Assembly (NCBI GenBank): GCA_004173475.1
Contig: SEBU01000001.1
Coordinates: forward strand, 1 to 64,000
Source: Gammaproteobacteria bacterium
Lineage (GTDB): Bacteria; Pseudomonadota; Gammaproteobacteria; Pseudomonadales; Cellvibrionaceae
Direction: 5' to 3'
DNA: 64,000 nucleotides
Shown piece after piece: positions 44,739 to 54,088 of this stretch; position 1 is the first letter of the stretch, and every line of letters begins with the position of its first letter. The translations under genes were made by a program, and so were the position numbers. A model generated the notes under the pieces. That model ran no database searches, was not told where the DNA came from, and worked only from the letters and a program-made list of their open reading frames with translations.

Positions 44739-45251
44739 TTACTTTTGGAAGACGATCTTCCCGTTTGTAGGTTGGTAATCAAGAAAGAGCTTCTGCGGCG
44801 GATCACTAACATATTCGTAACGACAGATTTTATTTTCGATAAGGCTTAGATGATATTTTTGTGTTCCATATGCATCTCCACCTGTAAAAGAAATAAGCGG
44901 CGGATTTTGCAATAAATGCTGCCACAAACTTAGGCAAGTCGTTATAGATAATGGGTTAACTATATTATTTTCGACTAGTGCTGCTATTGGCCAGCCAGTG
45001 GGAGAAAAATAAATGTGATGTCCATCGATCACCAAAGAAGAACCATCTTGCTGGCTTTGTTGTGCCGTGATCCAGCGCGCGTGATGATTGTAAATAGCGG
45101 CGCTAAAATTATTTACGATAACTTCAAAACTGACTCGACGAGTTTCTTCTGCTAACGCTTGATATCGTCCAAGAGCAACGAGCATTAAGATGCCAATTGC
45201 GGACATAACAAAGAAAAACTCGAAGCGAGTTAAGCCGAGGTGTTTGTTCAT
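44739..45251 (-). CDS. mshF: MSHA protein MshF-like, atypical prepilin
   Basis: A 170-residue protein with a prepilin-like start: MNKHLG then LTRFEFFFVMSAIGILMLVALG. Gly-1 and Glu5 are in place, but the +1 residue is Leu and an Arg sits at +3, so prepilin-peptidase processing is plausible but not certain. The head domain has two cysteines (TTCLSLW, NKICRYEY). GAGGTG is 8 nt upstream. The position between mshG and mshA is where mshF occurs in Vibrio. Confidence 0.82.
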   Translation of the reverse strand: MNKHLGLTRFEFFFVMSAIGILMLVALGRYQALAEETRRVSFEVIVNNFSAAIYNHHARWITAQQSQQDGSSLVIDGHHIYFSPTGWPIAALVENNIVNPLSITTCLSLWQHLLQNPPLISFTGGDAYGTQKYHLSLIENKICRYEYVSDPPQKLFLDYQPTNGKIVFQK

Positions 45252-45274
45252 AGTACTAGCACCTCATTGATGTA

Positions 45275-46495
45275 CTACTTTTGGATGGCGTACATATCCC
45301 ACATAGGCAGGAAGATTCCCAACGCCAATATAGTGACAAAACCCGCCATGATCACGATCATTAGTGGTTCAATTCTATCGCCAAGCAACTTCGTATCATA
45401 TTCCACTTCGCGCTCGTAGAATTCGGCTACTTCCGTTAGCAATGTATCTACTTGGCCACTTTCCTCGCCAACAGAAATCATTTGCAACACGAGAGGCGTG
45501 AACATTCCGCTCACCAGATGGGTTTGATACAAACCTTCGCCACGCTCAATGCCGGTACGTATGCCACGAATTTTATCGCCGAGGTAATTATTATCTATAG
45601 CTCGCGCGCACAATTCCAAAGCGTTTGATATAGGTAGGCCAGCACTGAGCATTAAACTAAATGACCGTGCATAACGTGCTAATGACGCACGTTCAACTAT
45701 GTCACCAACAATAATGATTCCGAGTTTCTTTTTTCCCCACCAACGGCTCCCATCGGGCGTCTTTATATAGTTAACAAACCACGCTCCACCACCAATAATA
45801 GCAACCAACATGTATAGCCAATAAGCTACAAAAAAATCAGAAACCGCTAATAAAATTCGTGTGGGTAATGGCAGCTCAGCACCGAAATTAGCAAACATGT
45901 CGGCGAATGCCGGAATAACTTTTAAATTAATAATTGTCATAGCGATGGATATAGCGAGCAATACAAATGACGGATAACGCAATGCAGATTTAATACTTTT
46001 TGAGGTATTAAGATCACGTTCCATGTAATCACTTAATTGTTTGAATACCAGATCCAAACGACCTGAGTTTTCACCCACACTTATCATGCTGACAAATAAA
46101 TTATTAAATATCTTGGGATGAAACCGCATCGCATTGGATAACTCAACTCCAGTTTCCAAACGCGCAATGATGTCATCAAGCGCTTGCTGAAAAGCATAGT
46201 TACGCATAGATGCCGACAATCCACGCAAGCCCTTCACTAAGGGAATGCCTGACTTGGAAATTGAATACATCTGCCGAGCAAACATAATAAGCTCAACAGT
46301 CTCGACCTTGCCAGAGTTAGTAGCGCGCTCTATTTTTTCTTTTAATGATAGCTTGAGCAGCTCCTCTTCCATGGAAACGGGTGTTATACCACGGCCCAAT
46401 AACTGATTCGCCGCCGCATCGGTGCTCGCCGCCTCAACCTGGCCATTTATTAAACGGCCGTCGGCATTTCGCCCTTTGAATTGAAAAATAGCCAT
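45275..46495 (-). CDS. mshG: MSHA inner-membrane platform protein MshG
   Basis: A 406-residue GspF/PilC-type polytopic protein that sits at the base of the pilus machine and couples the ATPase to fibre assembly. The N-terminal cytoplasmic domain begins AIFQFKGRNADGRLINGQVEA. Two GspF domains follow with membrane segments near 170-195, 220-245 and 375-400. The repeated VSMISVGENSGRL and LQMISVGEESGQV motifs are characteristic. Confidence 0.95.
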   Translation of the reverse strand: MAIFQFKGRNADGRLINGQVEAASTDAAANQLLGRGITPVSMEEELLKLSLKEKIERATNSGKVETVELIMFARQMYSISKSGIPLVKGLRGLSASMRNYAFQQALDDIIARLETGVELSNAMRFHPKIFNNLFVSMISVGENSGRLDLVFKQLSDYMERDLNTSKSIKSALRYPSFVLLAISIAMTIINLKVIPAFADMFANFGAELPLPTRILLAVSDFFVAYWLYMLVAIIGGGAWFVNYIKTPDGSRWWGKKKLGIIIVGDIVERASLARYARSFSLMLSAGLPISNALELCARAIDNNYLGDKIRGIRTGIERGEGLYQTHLVSGMFTPLVLQMISVGEESGQVDTLLTEVAEFYEREVEYDTKLLGDRIEPLMIVIMAGFVTILALGIFLPMWDMYAIQK

Positions 46496-46574
46496 AAGAT
46501 CACGCCGATTAAGTCAGCAAACAAATGAAAAAAATAATACAAAATATAAATGGAGCAATTCGTGGCAATAAAAA

Positions 46575-48296
46575 TTAAGCGATCTCTTCGATCTGCGCGG
46601 TAATACTCATGACTTCATCCAGGCTGGTTATGCCCTGTTCCGCGTACTCAAGTGCCGCCTGACTTAACGTTTTAAAGTTAGGGCTTGCAGCGGCTGCCTG
46701 CGCGAAACCGTTAATATCTTCGGTTCGTAATGCTTCAGCCAAGACCGCATTTAATTCCAACATTTCGAATACACCTACACGACCGCGATAACCTGTGTTA
46801 TTGCAATGCGGACAACCTGCGCCACTTTTGAATTGAACGGAGTTAAAATCCCTTCCTTTCGAAATGGTAGCGAGCAACTGTGCTTCGTTCGCATCTGGAT
46901 TATGATTTTGAATACAGCTGGTGCAAATTCGGCGCACCAACCGTTGCGCTACTACCGCTTTCAATGCAGTCGCAACAAGATAACCGTCAACACCTATATC
47001 TAATAAACGTAATGCAGAACTAATTGCATCGTTAGTATGAAGTGTAGACAGAACTAAATGCCCAGTCATAGATGCACGAAGCGCAATTTCCGCAGACTCC
47101 GCGTCACGAATTTCTCCGACCAAAAGAATATCCGGGTCTTGACGTAAGGTAGCGCGTAGAACGCTACTAAAAGTCAGGCCAATCTTTTCATGTAATTGAA
47201 CCTGACTAATACGAGGCAATCGGTACTCCACCGGATCTTCTACAGTAATAATTTTTTTCTGTGGTTTATTCAATTCAGAAAGTGCACCGTAAAGCGTTGT
47301 GGTTTTACCGCTACCCGTCGGACCAGTCACTAACACCAGTCCATGGGGGCGCGTAATAATTTTACGAAAGCGTGAGACGAGGTTCGCCGGCATTCCAACG
47401 CTGTCTAAACTACGCACGCCATCCGTATGATCCAACAACCGCATTACTACAGATTCGCCAAATTGCACAGGCATGGTAGACAGACGCACGTCAATATTGT
47501 GGTGCTTCACTTTTAGATTAAAACGTCCATCTTGCGGCAAACGTTTTTCAGAAATATCCAGGCTTGCCATTAACTTGATACGAACCACTAATGCAGAGGC
47601 AATACGTTTTTCATTCATGACCTGTTCAATCAATTCGCCATCAATACGATTGCGAATACGTAGCACTTTTTCATCGGGCTCTATGTGAATGTCCGATGCT
47701 TTATTGGTAAGCGCCTCTTCAAATATTTTTTGCAAGAGTTTTACAACTGGAGCATCGCTGTCTGCGGAATCTGCGATAAAACTTTCCAAATCTACTGCTG
47801 ATTCTTGCAACTCTTCGTCGAGTTCCCCGGCGAGCGTCGCAATTTCACTCGCCCTGCTATATGCGATATCCAGAATGTCCAACAGTTCAGATTCACGAAC
47901 CACTGCGGGTTTGAGATTTTTTTGCAGAATTCTTTGCAATTCATCCAAACAAAATATATCTGTAGGATCTGCCATGCCAAGCAACAGACCATCGAAATCT
48001 TCGCGCAACACCATAACCCGGTAACGACGCGCGCTGGTTTCGGGTAAAGTTTGAACCAGATTTTTATCGAATCGAAATTGCTTTAGTTCCACAAAAGGAA
48101 TTTGCAATTGTGCAGACAACAAGTTTAATAGCGCGTTTTCGTCAACATAACCAAGATCAACTAATTGATTACCAAGCTTGCGGCCACTCAACTTTTGTTC
48201 TTGTAACGCATGAGCTAACTGCGTTTCGGTGATCATATTTTTTTCGACAAGTAAATCGCCGATCCGAATACGCTTTGGTGCTGCCGAATTAAACAT
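46575..48296 (-). CDS. mshE: MSHA extension ATPase MshE
   Basis: A 573-residue GspE/PilB-type hexameric ATPase that drives pilus extension. The N-terminus carries two consecutive MshEN-type motifs (RIGDLLVEKNMITETQLAHA and KLGNQLVDLGYVDENALLN), the known c-di-GMP-binding design of Vibrio MshE. The ATPase domain has Walker A GPTGSGKT at 325-332, an Asp box, Walker B DPDILLVGEIRD, a His box TGHLVLSTLHTND, and a CxxC zinc pair (CTSC and CPHC). Pilus output is therefore probably raised by c-di-GMP. Confidence 0.96.
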   Translation of the reverse strand: MFNSAAPKRIRIGDLLVEKNMITETQLAHALQEQKLSGRKLGNQLVDLGYVDENALLNLLSAQLQIPFVELKQFRFDKNLVQTLPETSARRYRVMVLREDFDGLLLGMADPTDIFCLDELQRILQKNLKPAVVRESELLDILDIAYSRASEIATLAGELDEELQESAVDLESFIADSADSDAPVVKLLQKIFEEALTNKASDIHIEPDEKVLRIRNRIDGELIEQVMNEKRIASALVVRIKLMASLDISEKRLPQDGRFNLKVKHHNIDVRLSTMPVQFGESVVMRLLDHTDGVRSLDSVGMPANLVSRFRKIITRPHGLVLVTGPTGSGKTTTLYGALSELNKPQKKIITVEDPVEYRLPRISQVQLHEKIGLTFSSVLRATLRQDPDILLVGEIRDAESAEIALRASMTGHLVLSTLHTNDAISSALRLLDIGVDGYLVATALKAVVAQRLVRRICTSCIQNHNPDANEAQLLATISKGRDFNSVQFKSGAGCPHCNNTGYRGRVGVFEMLELNAVLAEALRTEDINGFAQAAAASPNFKTLSQAALEYAEQGITSLDEVMSITAQIEEIA

Positions 48297-48304
48297 TACT
48301 TATC

Positions 48305-49693
48305 TCACTCACTGCGCAACGCAGCAATTCGTTGATTGGTATATTGTGTCACTTGCTCTTGTAACTGCGGGAAATCGCGCAATCGTTGATAGGCTTGAAG
48401 TGCGCTTTTATGTTGAGACAAACCATCATAGGCAAGCGCTAACCCCAACCAGTACGCAGGCTTATCACCAAACCGGGCAATAAGCCGTTGGTAGCTAACA
48501 ATAGATTGTTGGTAATTTGCAGTTTGATGATAAAGGCTGGCCAGCAGAGATCGGTAAGCCTCATTATTTTCGGCCATCGGTAAATTTTTTTCCAAAAGCG
48601 TGATCGCCTGCGAAGGCTTTCCATTTGCATTTAATATTTGCGCTTTAATCCTGGACTTAGTATCTACCGGAAGATAAGTCGCCTGATCCGCGATAATATT
48701 TGCGGCTTCGGTGTTTCCCTGCTGAATATAAATGTCTGCCAGTAGTGTTGCGGACAATACTGGATTTTTTTCAGTGGAAATAAAATTTTTAAGTGCGAGC
48801 AAGGCCTCACTTGATTTATTTTGTTTAACTAATTCCTGCGCATGCTGAACGAGCTGCTCATCTTTCCAGATACTACTTGGTGCAACTGATAAAGTTTTTG
48901 CTTCAACAACATTAAACGGCTTTACGGTTTCTGAAGTTGTCTCAGTCTGCGCTTCAGGCTGATTTGAGATAATCCGCGCGGGCGGCTCAGATGCTATGGC
49001 TGTAATATTATTGTTCGGGCTTTCTTCAGTTGTTAATTCATGAGCTAGTACGTAACGTGAAGAAACAAAGCGCGCCCGTTGAATAAAAGCGTCTGCAGCC
49101 TGTGAGTTACCAACCGCAAATTGTTCCTGGGCTTTAGCGAGGTAACGTTTCGCGATTTCGTCTAGTCCCGCTTTCGCATCGTCGTTGGACGCATCCATAC
49201 TTAAAATTTTCTGATAGTAACCGTAAGCATTATCCTCAACAGGTGCGGTAAGCCTGTCCATACCCAGCGCGCGTTCAGCTTGCTGAAATAAATCATTTAT
49301 GTGATTGATCAATTCTTCGCTCTTGGCAACCTCATTTTCGGCAAGCTGATGCTTGGTACCTTCTTCGCTCTGCGCGACGACAGCTTTTGCGACAGCCGGA
49401 GTCTCTGGCTTGGCAGCAGGAACTTCTTCAGCATCCTTTGACCCTGAATTTGAAGAAACCGAAACGGGGTGCGTAACGGATGATTTGGTAAGCGCGAAAT
49501 TATGCAAGGTGTATTTAATTGCTAACACTAAAATAAAAACGACGACAAATACCGCAGAGAGAGAGGCCCAAGGAAATTGTTTTCTTTGGGAAAAAGAGGC
49601 TTCACGTAGCAAAGACTCATCGTAACCTTCGCTAGATTCAGTTAAAGGTTTGTGATGCGACAAATCGCGCAATATGTCGTTAAGTAGACTCAT
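48305..49693 (-). CDS. mshN: MSHA biogenesis protein MshN (TPR)
   Basis: A 462-residue inner-membrane protein with one transmembrane helix near residues 43-62 (SLSAVFVVVFILVLAIKY), a low-complexity periplasmic linker rich in Ser/Glu/Ala, and a C-terminal TPR array (about 160-215 and 290-455) with repeats such as AQEQFAVGNSQAADAFIQRA. MshN proteins are part of the MSHA assembly complex. It is 3 bp after mshM and 8 bp before mshE. Confidence 0.93.
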   Translation of the reverse strand: MSLLNDILRDLSHHKPLTESSEGYDESLLREASFSQRKQFPWASLSAVFVVVFILVLAIKYTLHNFALTKSSVTHPVSVSSNSGSKDAEEVPAAKPETPAVAKAVVAQSEEGTKHQLAENEVAKSEELINHINDLFQQAERALGMDRLTAPVEDNAYGYYQKILSMDASNDDAKAGLDEIAKRYLAKAQEQFAVGNSQAADAFIQRARFVSSRYVLAHELTTEESPNNNITAIASEPPARIISNQPEAQTETTSETVKPFNVVEAKTLSVAPSSIWKDEQLVQHAQELVKQNKSSEALLALKNFISTEKNPVLSATLLADIYIQQGNTEAANIIADQATYLPVDTKSRIKAQILNANGKPSQAITLLEKNLPMAENNEAYRSLLASLYHQTANYQQSIVSYQRLIARFGDKPAYWLGLALAYDGLSQHKSALQAYQRLRDFPQLQEQVTQYTNQRIAALRSE

Positions 49694-49696
49694 AAA

Positions 49697-50623
49697 TTAT
49701 CCTACCAAACTTATTCCTAGGAACCCGGGTAAGATCAATGCCGAAACAGTTGCGAGAATTGCAACGCCCGGCCACAACCAAATATTTCTTCGCGCTAAAA
49801 TGCGACCTATGGAGCGACTCTCTGTCGTATCTGAAATCGCTCGAGCCATATGACTACGGGTGACCTTTTCGCTTTTTTCTCCATAAGCAGCGAGCAAGGC
49901 TTTATGAGAAATAACATTAATAAGGCGTGGTATTCCACCCGAGGCACGATAGAGCAACCACAGGGCCGCATCTGAAAATAAATTTGCACCGCGATATCCA
50001 GCAGAACTTAAACGGTAAGCCACGTAATTTGACAAACTATGACGTGGAATACCCTGCAAATATTCTGAGAAAACGATGCGCTGTTTTAGTTGGCGCAAAT
50101 CGGGACGATTTAATAAATCGTCTAACTCAGGCTGACCGATAAGCACGACTTGCAGAAGTTTATTCTTTTCTGTTTCGAGGTTAGTGAGTAGACGCAACGC
50201 CTCGATAGTTTCGCGCGGCATTGCCTGGGCTTCATCGACAATCAAAACAACTTGTTTTTTTTGTTGCGCAAGATCAACGAGCCGCTGGTTTATCTCGCGC
50301 AACAGTTGATAAGACGGAATCGACGGTGAGTAGGCAATTCCAATTTCTTCAGCGAGAAACCATTTGAGTTCTTCGGGTGTAAGGTAAGGGTTGGGAATGT
50401 AAGCGGTGAGAAAATTATCACCCAGGCTTGCAAGTAATTTCCGGCTTAATAAGGTTTTACCCGTACCTACCTCGCCAACGATTTTTATAAAACCTTCACT
50501 GTGCCGAAGCGCTAGCACGATGGTGCTTAGCACTTCACGGTGACTCTGACTATTGAAAAAAAATTGTGTGTCAGGTGTTAGCGAAAATGGATGCTCCACT
50601 AATCCAAAGTGTTGACGGTACAT
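49697..50623 (-). CDS. mshM: MSHA AAA ATPase MshM (ExeA/GspA-like)
   Basis: A 308-residue AAA ATPase related to ExeA/GspA, which helps place the secretin in the envelope. The start YRQHFGLVEHPFSLTPD is the family signature. Walker A GEVGTGKT is at 50-57 and Walker B VVLIVDEAQ has Asp130/Glu131. A C-terminal membrane helix (IWLWPGVAILATVSALILPG) follows. GAGG precedes the ATG. It lies directly downstream of mshL. Confidence 0.94.
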   Translation of the reverse strand: MYRQHFGLVEHPFSLTPDTQFFFNSQSHREVLSTIVLALRHSEGFIKIVGEVGTGKTLLSRKLLASLGDNFLTAYIPNPYLTPEELKWFLAEEIGIAYSPSIPSYQLLREINQRLVDLAQQKKQVVLIVDEAQAMPRETIEALRLLTNLETEKNKLLQVVLIGQPELDDLLNRPDLRQLKQRIVFSEYLQGIPRHSLSNYVAYRLSSAGYRGANLFSDAALWLLYRASGGIPRLINVISHKALLAAYGEKSEKVTRSHMARAISDTTESRSIGRILARRNIWLWPGVAILATVSALILPGFLGISLVG

Positions 50624-50658
50624 AAAAACCTCGAATAAATTTACCTGGGCGAAGACAT

Positions 50659-52461
50659 TTATTCTTTACGTTTTTCTTCATCTAAATTTTGAATGCGTTT
50701 TTCAGTTTCTTCTAGCTGCCCTTGCCATGTATTCCCATCTACCACAATAGGGCGCAGCAAAATTACCAATTCGGTTTTGGATCTCGCTTTGCTCTTGGTA
50801 CGAAATAAACTATTTACCAGGGGGATATCACCTAGAACGGGGCGTTTGCCATCGCTATTGCGTTTGTTCTCTTGCATTAGCCCGCCCAAAACAATTACCT
50901 GACCATTTTGCGCTTTAACAATGCTGTCTGATTCACGAATACCGCGCAGTGCCAAGGGCAAAGAAAAATCTTGATTGCCTACAGTAAAGTTTTTTTGCTG
51001 ATCAGTAACTTCACTTACCACGGGATGTATATGTAAAACCACATCCCCGTCTTCAGATATTTGTGGCGTAACATCTAGGGATATTCCGCTAAAAAATGGT
51101 GACAATTCAATATTAGGCGTGCTCGACACAGACGTTGCATTCGAAGTGGTGTTATTAGAAATTCCTGTCACAAAATATTCATCAGAGCCAACGCGAATTA
51201 CCGCTTTCTGATTATTTACCGTTGACACTCTTGGGCTCGACAACACTTGTACCGCTCCCTGGGTTTCCAAAAGGGAAAGAATCTTGGTGATATCCTGCAC
51301 TCGTAGTAGTGCTGCGAATACACCTTCAGTTTGTTCACGAGATGGGACCTCCAAGGTTTTCCATTCGCCGTTCTCGAAATAGCGGTAGGTCTTGGTAATT
51401 GGCCTAAATGCATCAACAGGAGTTGTTCCATCCGTATTCAAATCGAATCCGTCTTGCAAGTTGTAACCTTGAGTTAATTGGCCACTTATAGCACCCCAGT
51501 TAACACCTGCTTCAAAGCCTTCGTTTAAATTAACTTCGAGAATTTTCGCTTCTAGAATTACCTGGCGTTTCACGCTTAATTCAGAACGTTCTAAGTATTC
51601 CCGCACCGCGCTTAATTCGCTGGGTAAGGCCTTTACTACAATCATTCCTGCTTGCGGTGAAATTGTAACTGAGCGGCTTTCACTCTCGCCGCCAATAATA
51701 GAGGTAACCGTACTGTGCAAAGTCGCCCAAAAATCGGTGTGATTTAAGGTTTGTACACGTGACCCTGGTGTGATTCCCTGACCACCCGAACCACCGGATT
51801 TATTTTTCTCAGCTGACTCTAACATTCCCAATAAGTTAGCTGTGTCTCCATTACTATTTCCAGAGCCTCCACCTGAATTCCCGCCGCCACTGTTCTGACC
51901 AGTTGACTGTGCACGCCCAATAAGTACCGCTGTATCCGAAATACCTACACGTTGTACATCTAGGTAATTAATGTGAAAAACTTCAGTACGCAACGCATTC
52001 GCGTAAATGGTGTAAATTCCGCGATCCTGCTTATATTCGTAACCGTAAATATCACGCGTAACTCTTAACACATCATCAATTGTGACGTTTTTTAAATCGA
52101 GCGATATGCTGCCGCTGACTTCAGGATGAACCACTACATTAATGCCCGTACCATTAACCAATCCGAGAAAAAATTCCCGCGCGGAAACTGCACGCACAGA
52201 AACATCGAATCGCTCTGTAAATTTTTTACCGCTTGCCGTTTTGATCGTATTGTTATCCAGAAGTGTTTTGGTAACTTCATCGGGAACTGCTGTAGCTTTT
52301 TTGCTGCGTTCTGCCTGTTCTGTAACAACGGCTCGCATTTCAGTTTCAACAGGATTTGTCTTGCTTGAATTATTCGAGCAACCAACCATAAAAATGGTTA
52401 CGAAAATCGCAAGTATCGTATACGCGCGATAAAGACCACGTGTGTTATTTTTTAATGGCAT
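50659..52461 (-). CDS. mshL: MSHA secretin MshL, lipoprotein
   Basis: A 600-residue outer-membrane secretin that forms the pore for the pilus. A lipobox MVGC in FVTIFMVGCSNN makes it a lipoprotein. Then come the STN-like and N domains (about 70-270, with a glycine/serine-rich insert GQNSGGGNSGGGSGNSNG) and the C-terminal secretin domain with the VPLLGDIPLVNSLFR-type motif (here RPVLGDIPLVNSLFR). I favour ATG 52461, with GGAG 8 nt upstream, over the ATG at 52482 that overlaps mshK by one base. Confidence 0.94.
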   Translation of the reverse strand: MPLKNNTRGLYRAYTILAIFVTIFMVGCSNNSSKTNPVETEMRAVVTEQAERSKKATAVPDEVTKTLLDNNTIKTASGKKFTERFDVSVRAVSAREFFLGLVNGTGINVVVHPEVSGSISLDLKNVTIDDVLRVTRDIYGYEYKQDRGIYTIYANALRTEVFHINYLDVQRVGISDTAVLIGRAQSTGQNSGGGNSGGGSGNSNGDTANLLGMLESAEKNKSGGSGGQGITPGSRVQTLNHTDFWATLHSTVTSIIGGESESRSVTISPQAGMIVVKALPSELSAVREYLERSELSVKRQVILEAKILEVNLNEGFEAGVNWGAISGQLTQGYNLQDGFDLNTDGTTPVDAFRPITKTYRYFENGEWKTLEVPSREQTEGVFAALLRVQDITKILSLLETQGAVQVLSSPRVSTVNNQKAVIRVGSDEYFVTGISNNTTSNATSVSSTPNIELSPFFSGISLDVTPQISEDGDVVLHIHPVVSEVTDQQKNFTVGNQDFSLPLALRGIRESDSIVKAQNGQVIVLGGLMQENKRNSDGKRPVLGDIPLVNSLFRTKSKARSKTELVILLRPIVVDGNTWQGQLEETEKRIQNLDEEKRKE

Positions 52462-52481
52462 AGCCACAACTCCAAAAAACA

Positions 52482-52811
52482 TTATTTGCGAATAGCGGTG
52501 TTATTCAACGCCACACGCCAGACTTTTCCGTTTTGCTGCAAGGTAACGGACTCGGGGTCAATTCGCTTTACCAATGCGCCAACACTTTTCACTGTTTGAC
52601 TTTCACTCAGCGCCTCACCATTGATGATCGCAATTTTTCGTTCACTTGAAATTAATATGCTGGTTAATTGAATGCCTTGTTGGCCATCTCCCGGAGCTGT
52701 ATTTGCTGCCGAAAAATTTAGTGGTTTAGTAGGATCAATTATTTGCTCTTGCGCCAAACACAATGACGTCATAACTAAAGCAGTAGTAATGGCATATAAA
52801 ATTTTAAACAC
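52482..52811 (-). CDS. mshK: MSHA protein MshK (PilP-like)
   Basis: A 109-residue exported protein with a cleavable signal peptide (MFKILYAITTALVMTSLCLAQ). The segment IIDPTKPLNF and LTSILISSERKIAIINGEAL fit the small beta domain of PilP/GspC type that contacts the secretin. It overlaps mshJ by 8 bp. Confidence 0.87.
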   Translation of the reverse strand: MFKILYAITTALVMTSLCLAQEQIIDPTKPLNFSAANTAPGDGQQGIQLTSILISSERKIAIINGEALSESQTVKSVGALVKRIDPESVTLQQNGKVWRVALNNTAIRK

Positions 52812-53472
52812 CGAACAGCCCCTCTTCTGAACTCAGGGTGTAGACACGCAATTTAATGTCGGCCTCGGGATATTTATCAACTTTGTAATCCAGGCCTTGC
52901 CAATAAAAACGCCAAGGTAGACGCTCAAGTGAAATCAGTAGCTGCACTATCTCGCTATAGCTACCCTTTACGCGTAGTTCAACGATGTGTTGATAAACGC
53001 CTGCGTTATTTTCACCTTCTGCCGCAGTACTTCCATCAACAGGTGCAAATTGCAGTTCCTGTGCCGGCAAAGTATTTACTTCCATCAAAGTAAGTTGGTC
53101 GGCCTTCTGTAAAACTTCTTGCAAAGCCAACGGAAGCTGGTCGGCTTTAATGAGATTCTGGGACACATTTTGCAATTGGGATTCAAGCTTTTTAATATCC
53201 TCTTCCAATTGTAATATCTGTTCATTTTTAATTTTGTTAGGACTATTTAACAAACTTTGAGTGGTCGCAGTAATTTGGGTTTGAATGGCCGAGCGCTGGG
53301 TGGCCAAGGCTTCTATTTGGGTACGTGTTTCGTCAATTTTTTTATCGATAGTTGATTGGAAAAAATTCCAAAGCATAAAAATAACCGCCATGATCGTAAC
53401 AAATATCAATGCGCGTTCACGTATGATGCGAGAATCAATTCGTTCCTGAATTTTTTTAAGGGACTCAAGCAT
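52804..53472 (-). CDS. mshJ: MSHA protein MshJ (PilO-like)
   Basis: A 222-residue inner-membrane protein with one transmembrane helix (ALIFVTIMAVIFMLWNFF, about 22-39), a long coiled coil (about 45-110), and a small ferredoxin-like C-terminal domain. This is the PilO architecture, which forms the alignment complex with the PilN-like partner. It overlaps mshI2 by one base (TAATG-type) and mshK by 8 bp. Confidence 0.9.
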   Translation of the reverse strand: MLESLKKIQERIDSRIIRERALIFVTIMAVIFMLWNFFQSTIDKKIDETRTQIEALATQRSAIQTQITATTQSLLNSPNKIKNEQILQLEEDIKKLESQLQNVSQNLIKADQLPLALQEVLQKADQLTLMEVNTLPAQELQFAPVDGSTAAEGENNAGVYQHIVELRVKGSYSEIVQLLISLERLPWRFYWQGLDYKVDKYPEADIKLRVYTLSSEEGLFGV

Positions 53473-54086
53473 CAGTTTGTCCCCTCACGTTGATTGCCTT
53501 CTTTTGCTTTTGCCAAACTGAACTTTAACAATCCAGACTCTTTCAAATCTCGATCAATATTAAGTACACCAAAACCAACTTCGCTAAAGCTTGAATCTCT
53601 ACGCAGACGCTGTAAATAGAGAGGGATTTGATCAGCTCGATGCGTTACACCCGAAAGCTCCGCATACCTACCACCACGCTGCAAGGAGAATGACTCTACT
53701 GAAATCGTAGGTAATGCAGCTTGGCCCATGGCAATTAACTGAGATGAAAAACCTTTGTCATTCCCCAGATCTTGATGGGAAATCATTGTGAGAATTCGTT
53801 GATGGCGTTGAACACTCTTTTGTAACTGCGCAATTTTTGCATCTATTTCCGCACTGGATTCCACTGGCTTGTTCGCGCTCAACTGCAATAACTGCGCCTG
53901 GATGGCCTGCTGACTTTTTTGTTCTACTTCGAGCTGCTGCAATAGAAGTGTATGTTTATGGTTTGAGTAAAAAGAAAAGCAAATCAGGATAATTAAAAAC
54001 GCGACTCCGGCCCACAACATATGGAGCGCTCGTAGCGGCTCTCGGCTGGGACGGAATTCCGAAAGATATAAATTTATCTGCTGCAT
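53472..54086 (-). CDS. MSHA protein MshI2 (PilN-like)
   Basis: A 204-residue inner-membrane protein that begins MQQINLYLSEFRPSREPL, the PilN-type motif INLY-x-x-x-R-x-P that docks on the PilM-like partner. A transmembrane helix follows (about 28-45), then a coiled coil with QLQKSVQRHQRILTM and a C-terminal periplasmic domain. The MSHA order places it between mshI and mshJ, 2 bp after mshI. Confidence 0.9.
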   Translation of the reverse strand: MQQINLYLSEFRPSREPLRALHMLWAGVAFLIILICFSFYSNHKHTLLLQQLEVEQKSQQAIQAQLLQLSANKPVESSAEIDAKIAQLQKSVQRHQRILTMISHQDLGNDKGFSSQLIAMGQAALPTISVESFSLQRGGRYAELSGVTHRADQIPLYLQRLRRDSSFSEVGFGVLNIDRDLKESGLLKFSLAKAKEGNQREGTN

Positions 54087-54088
54087 TA

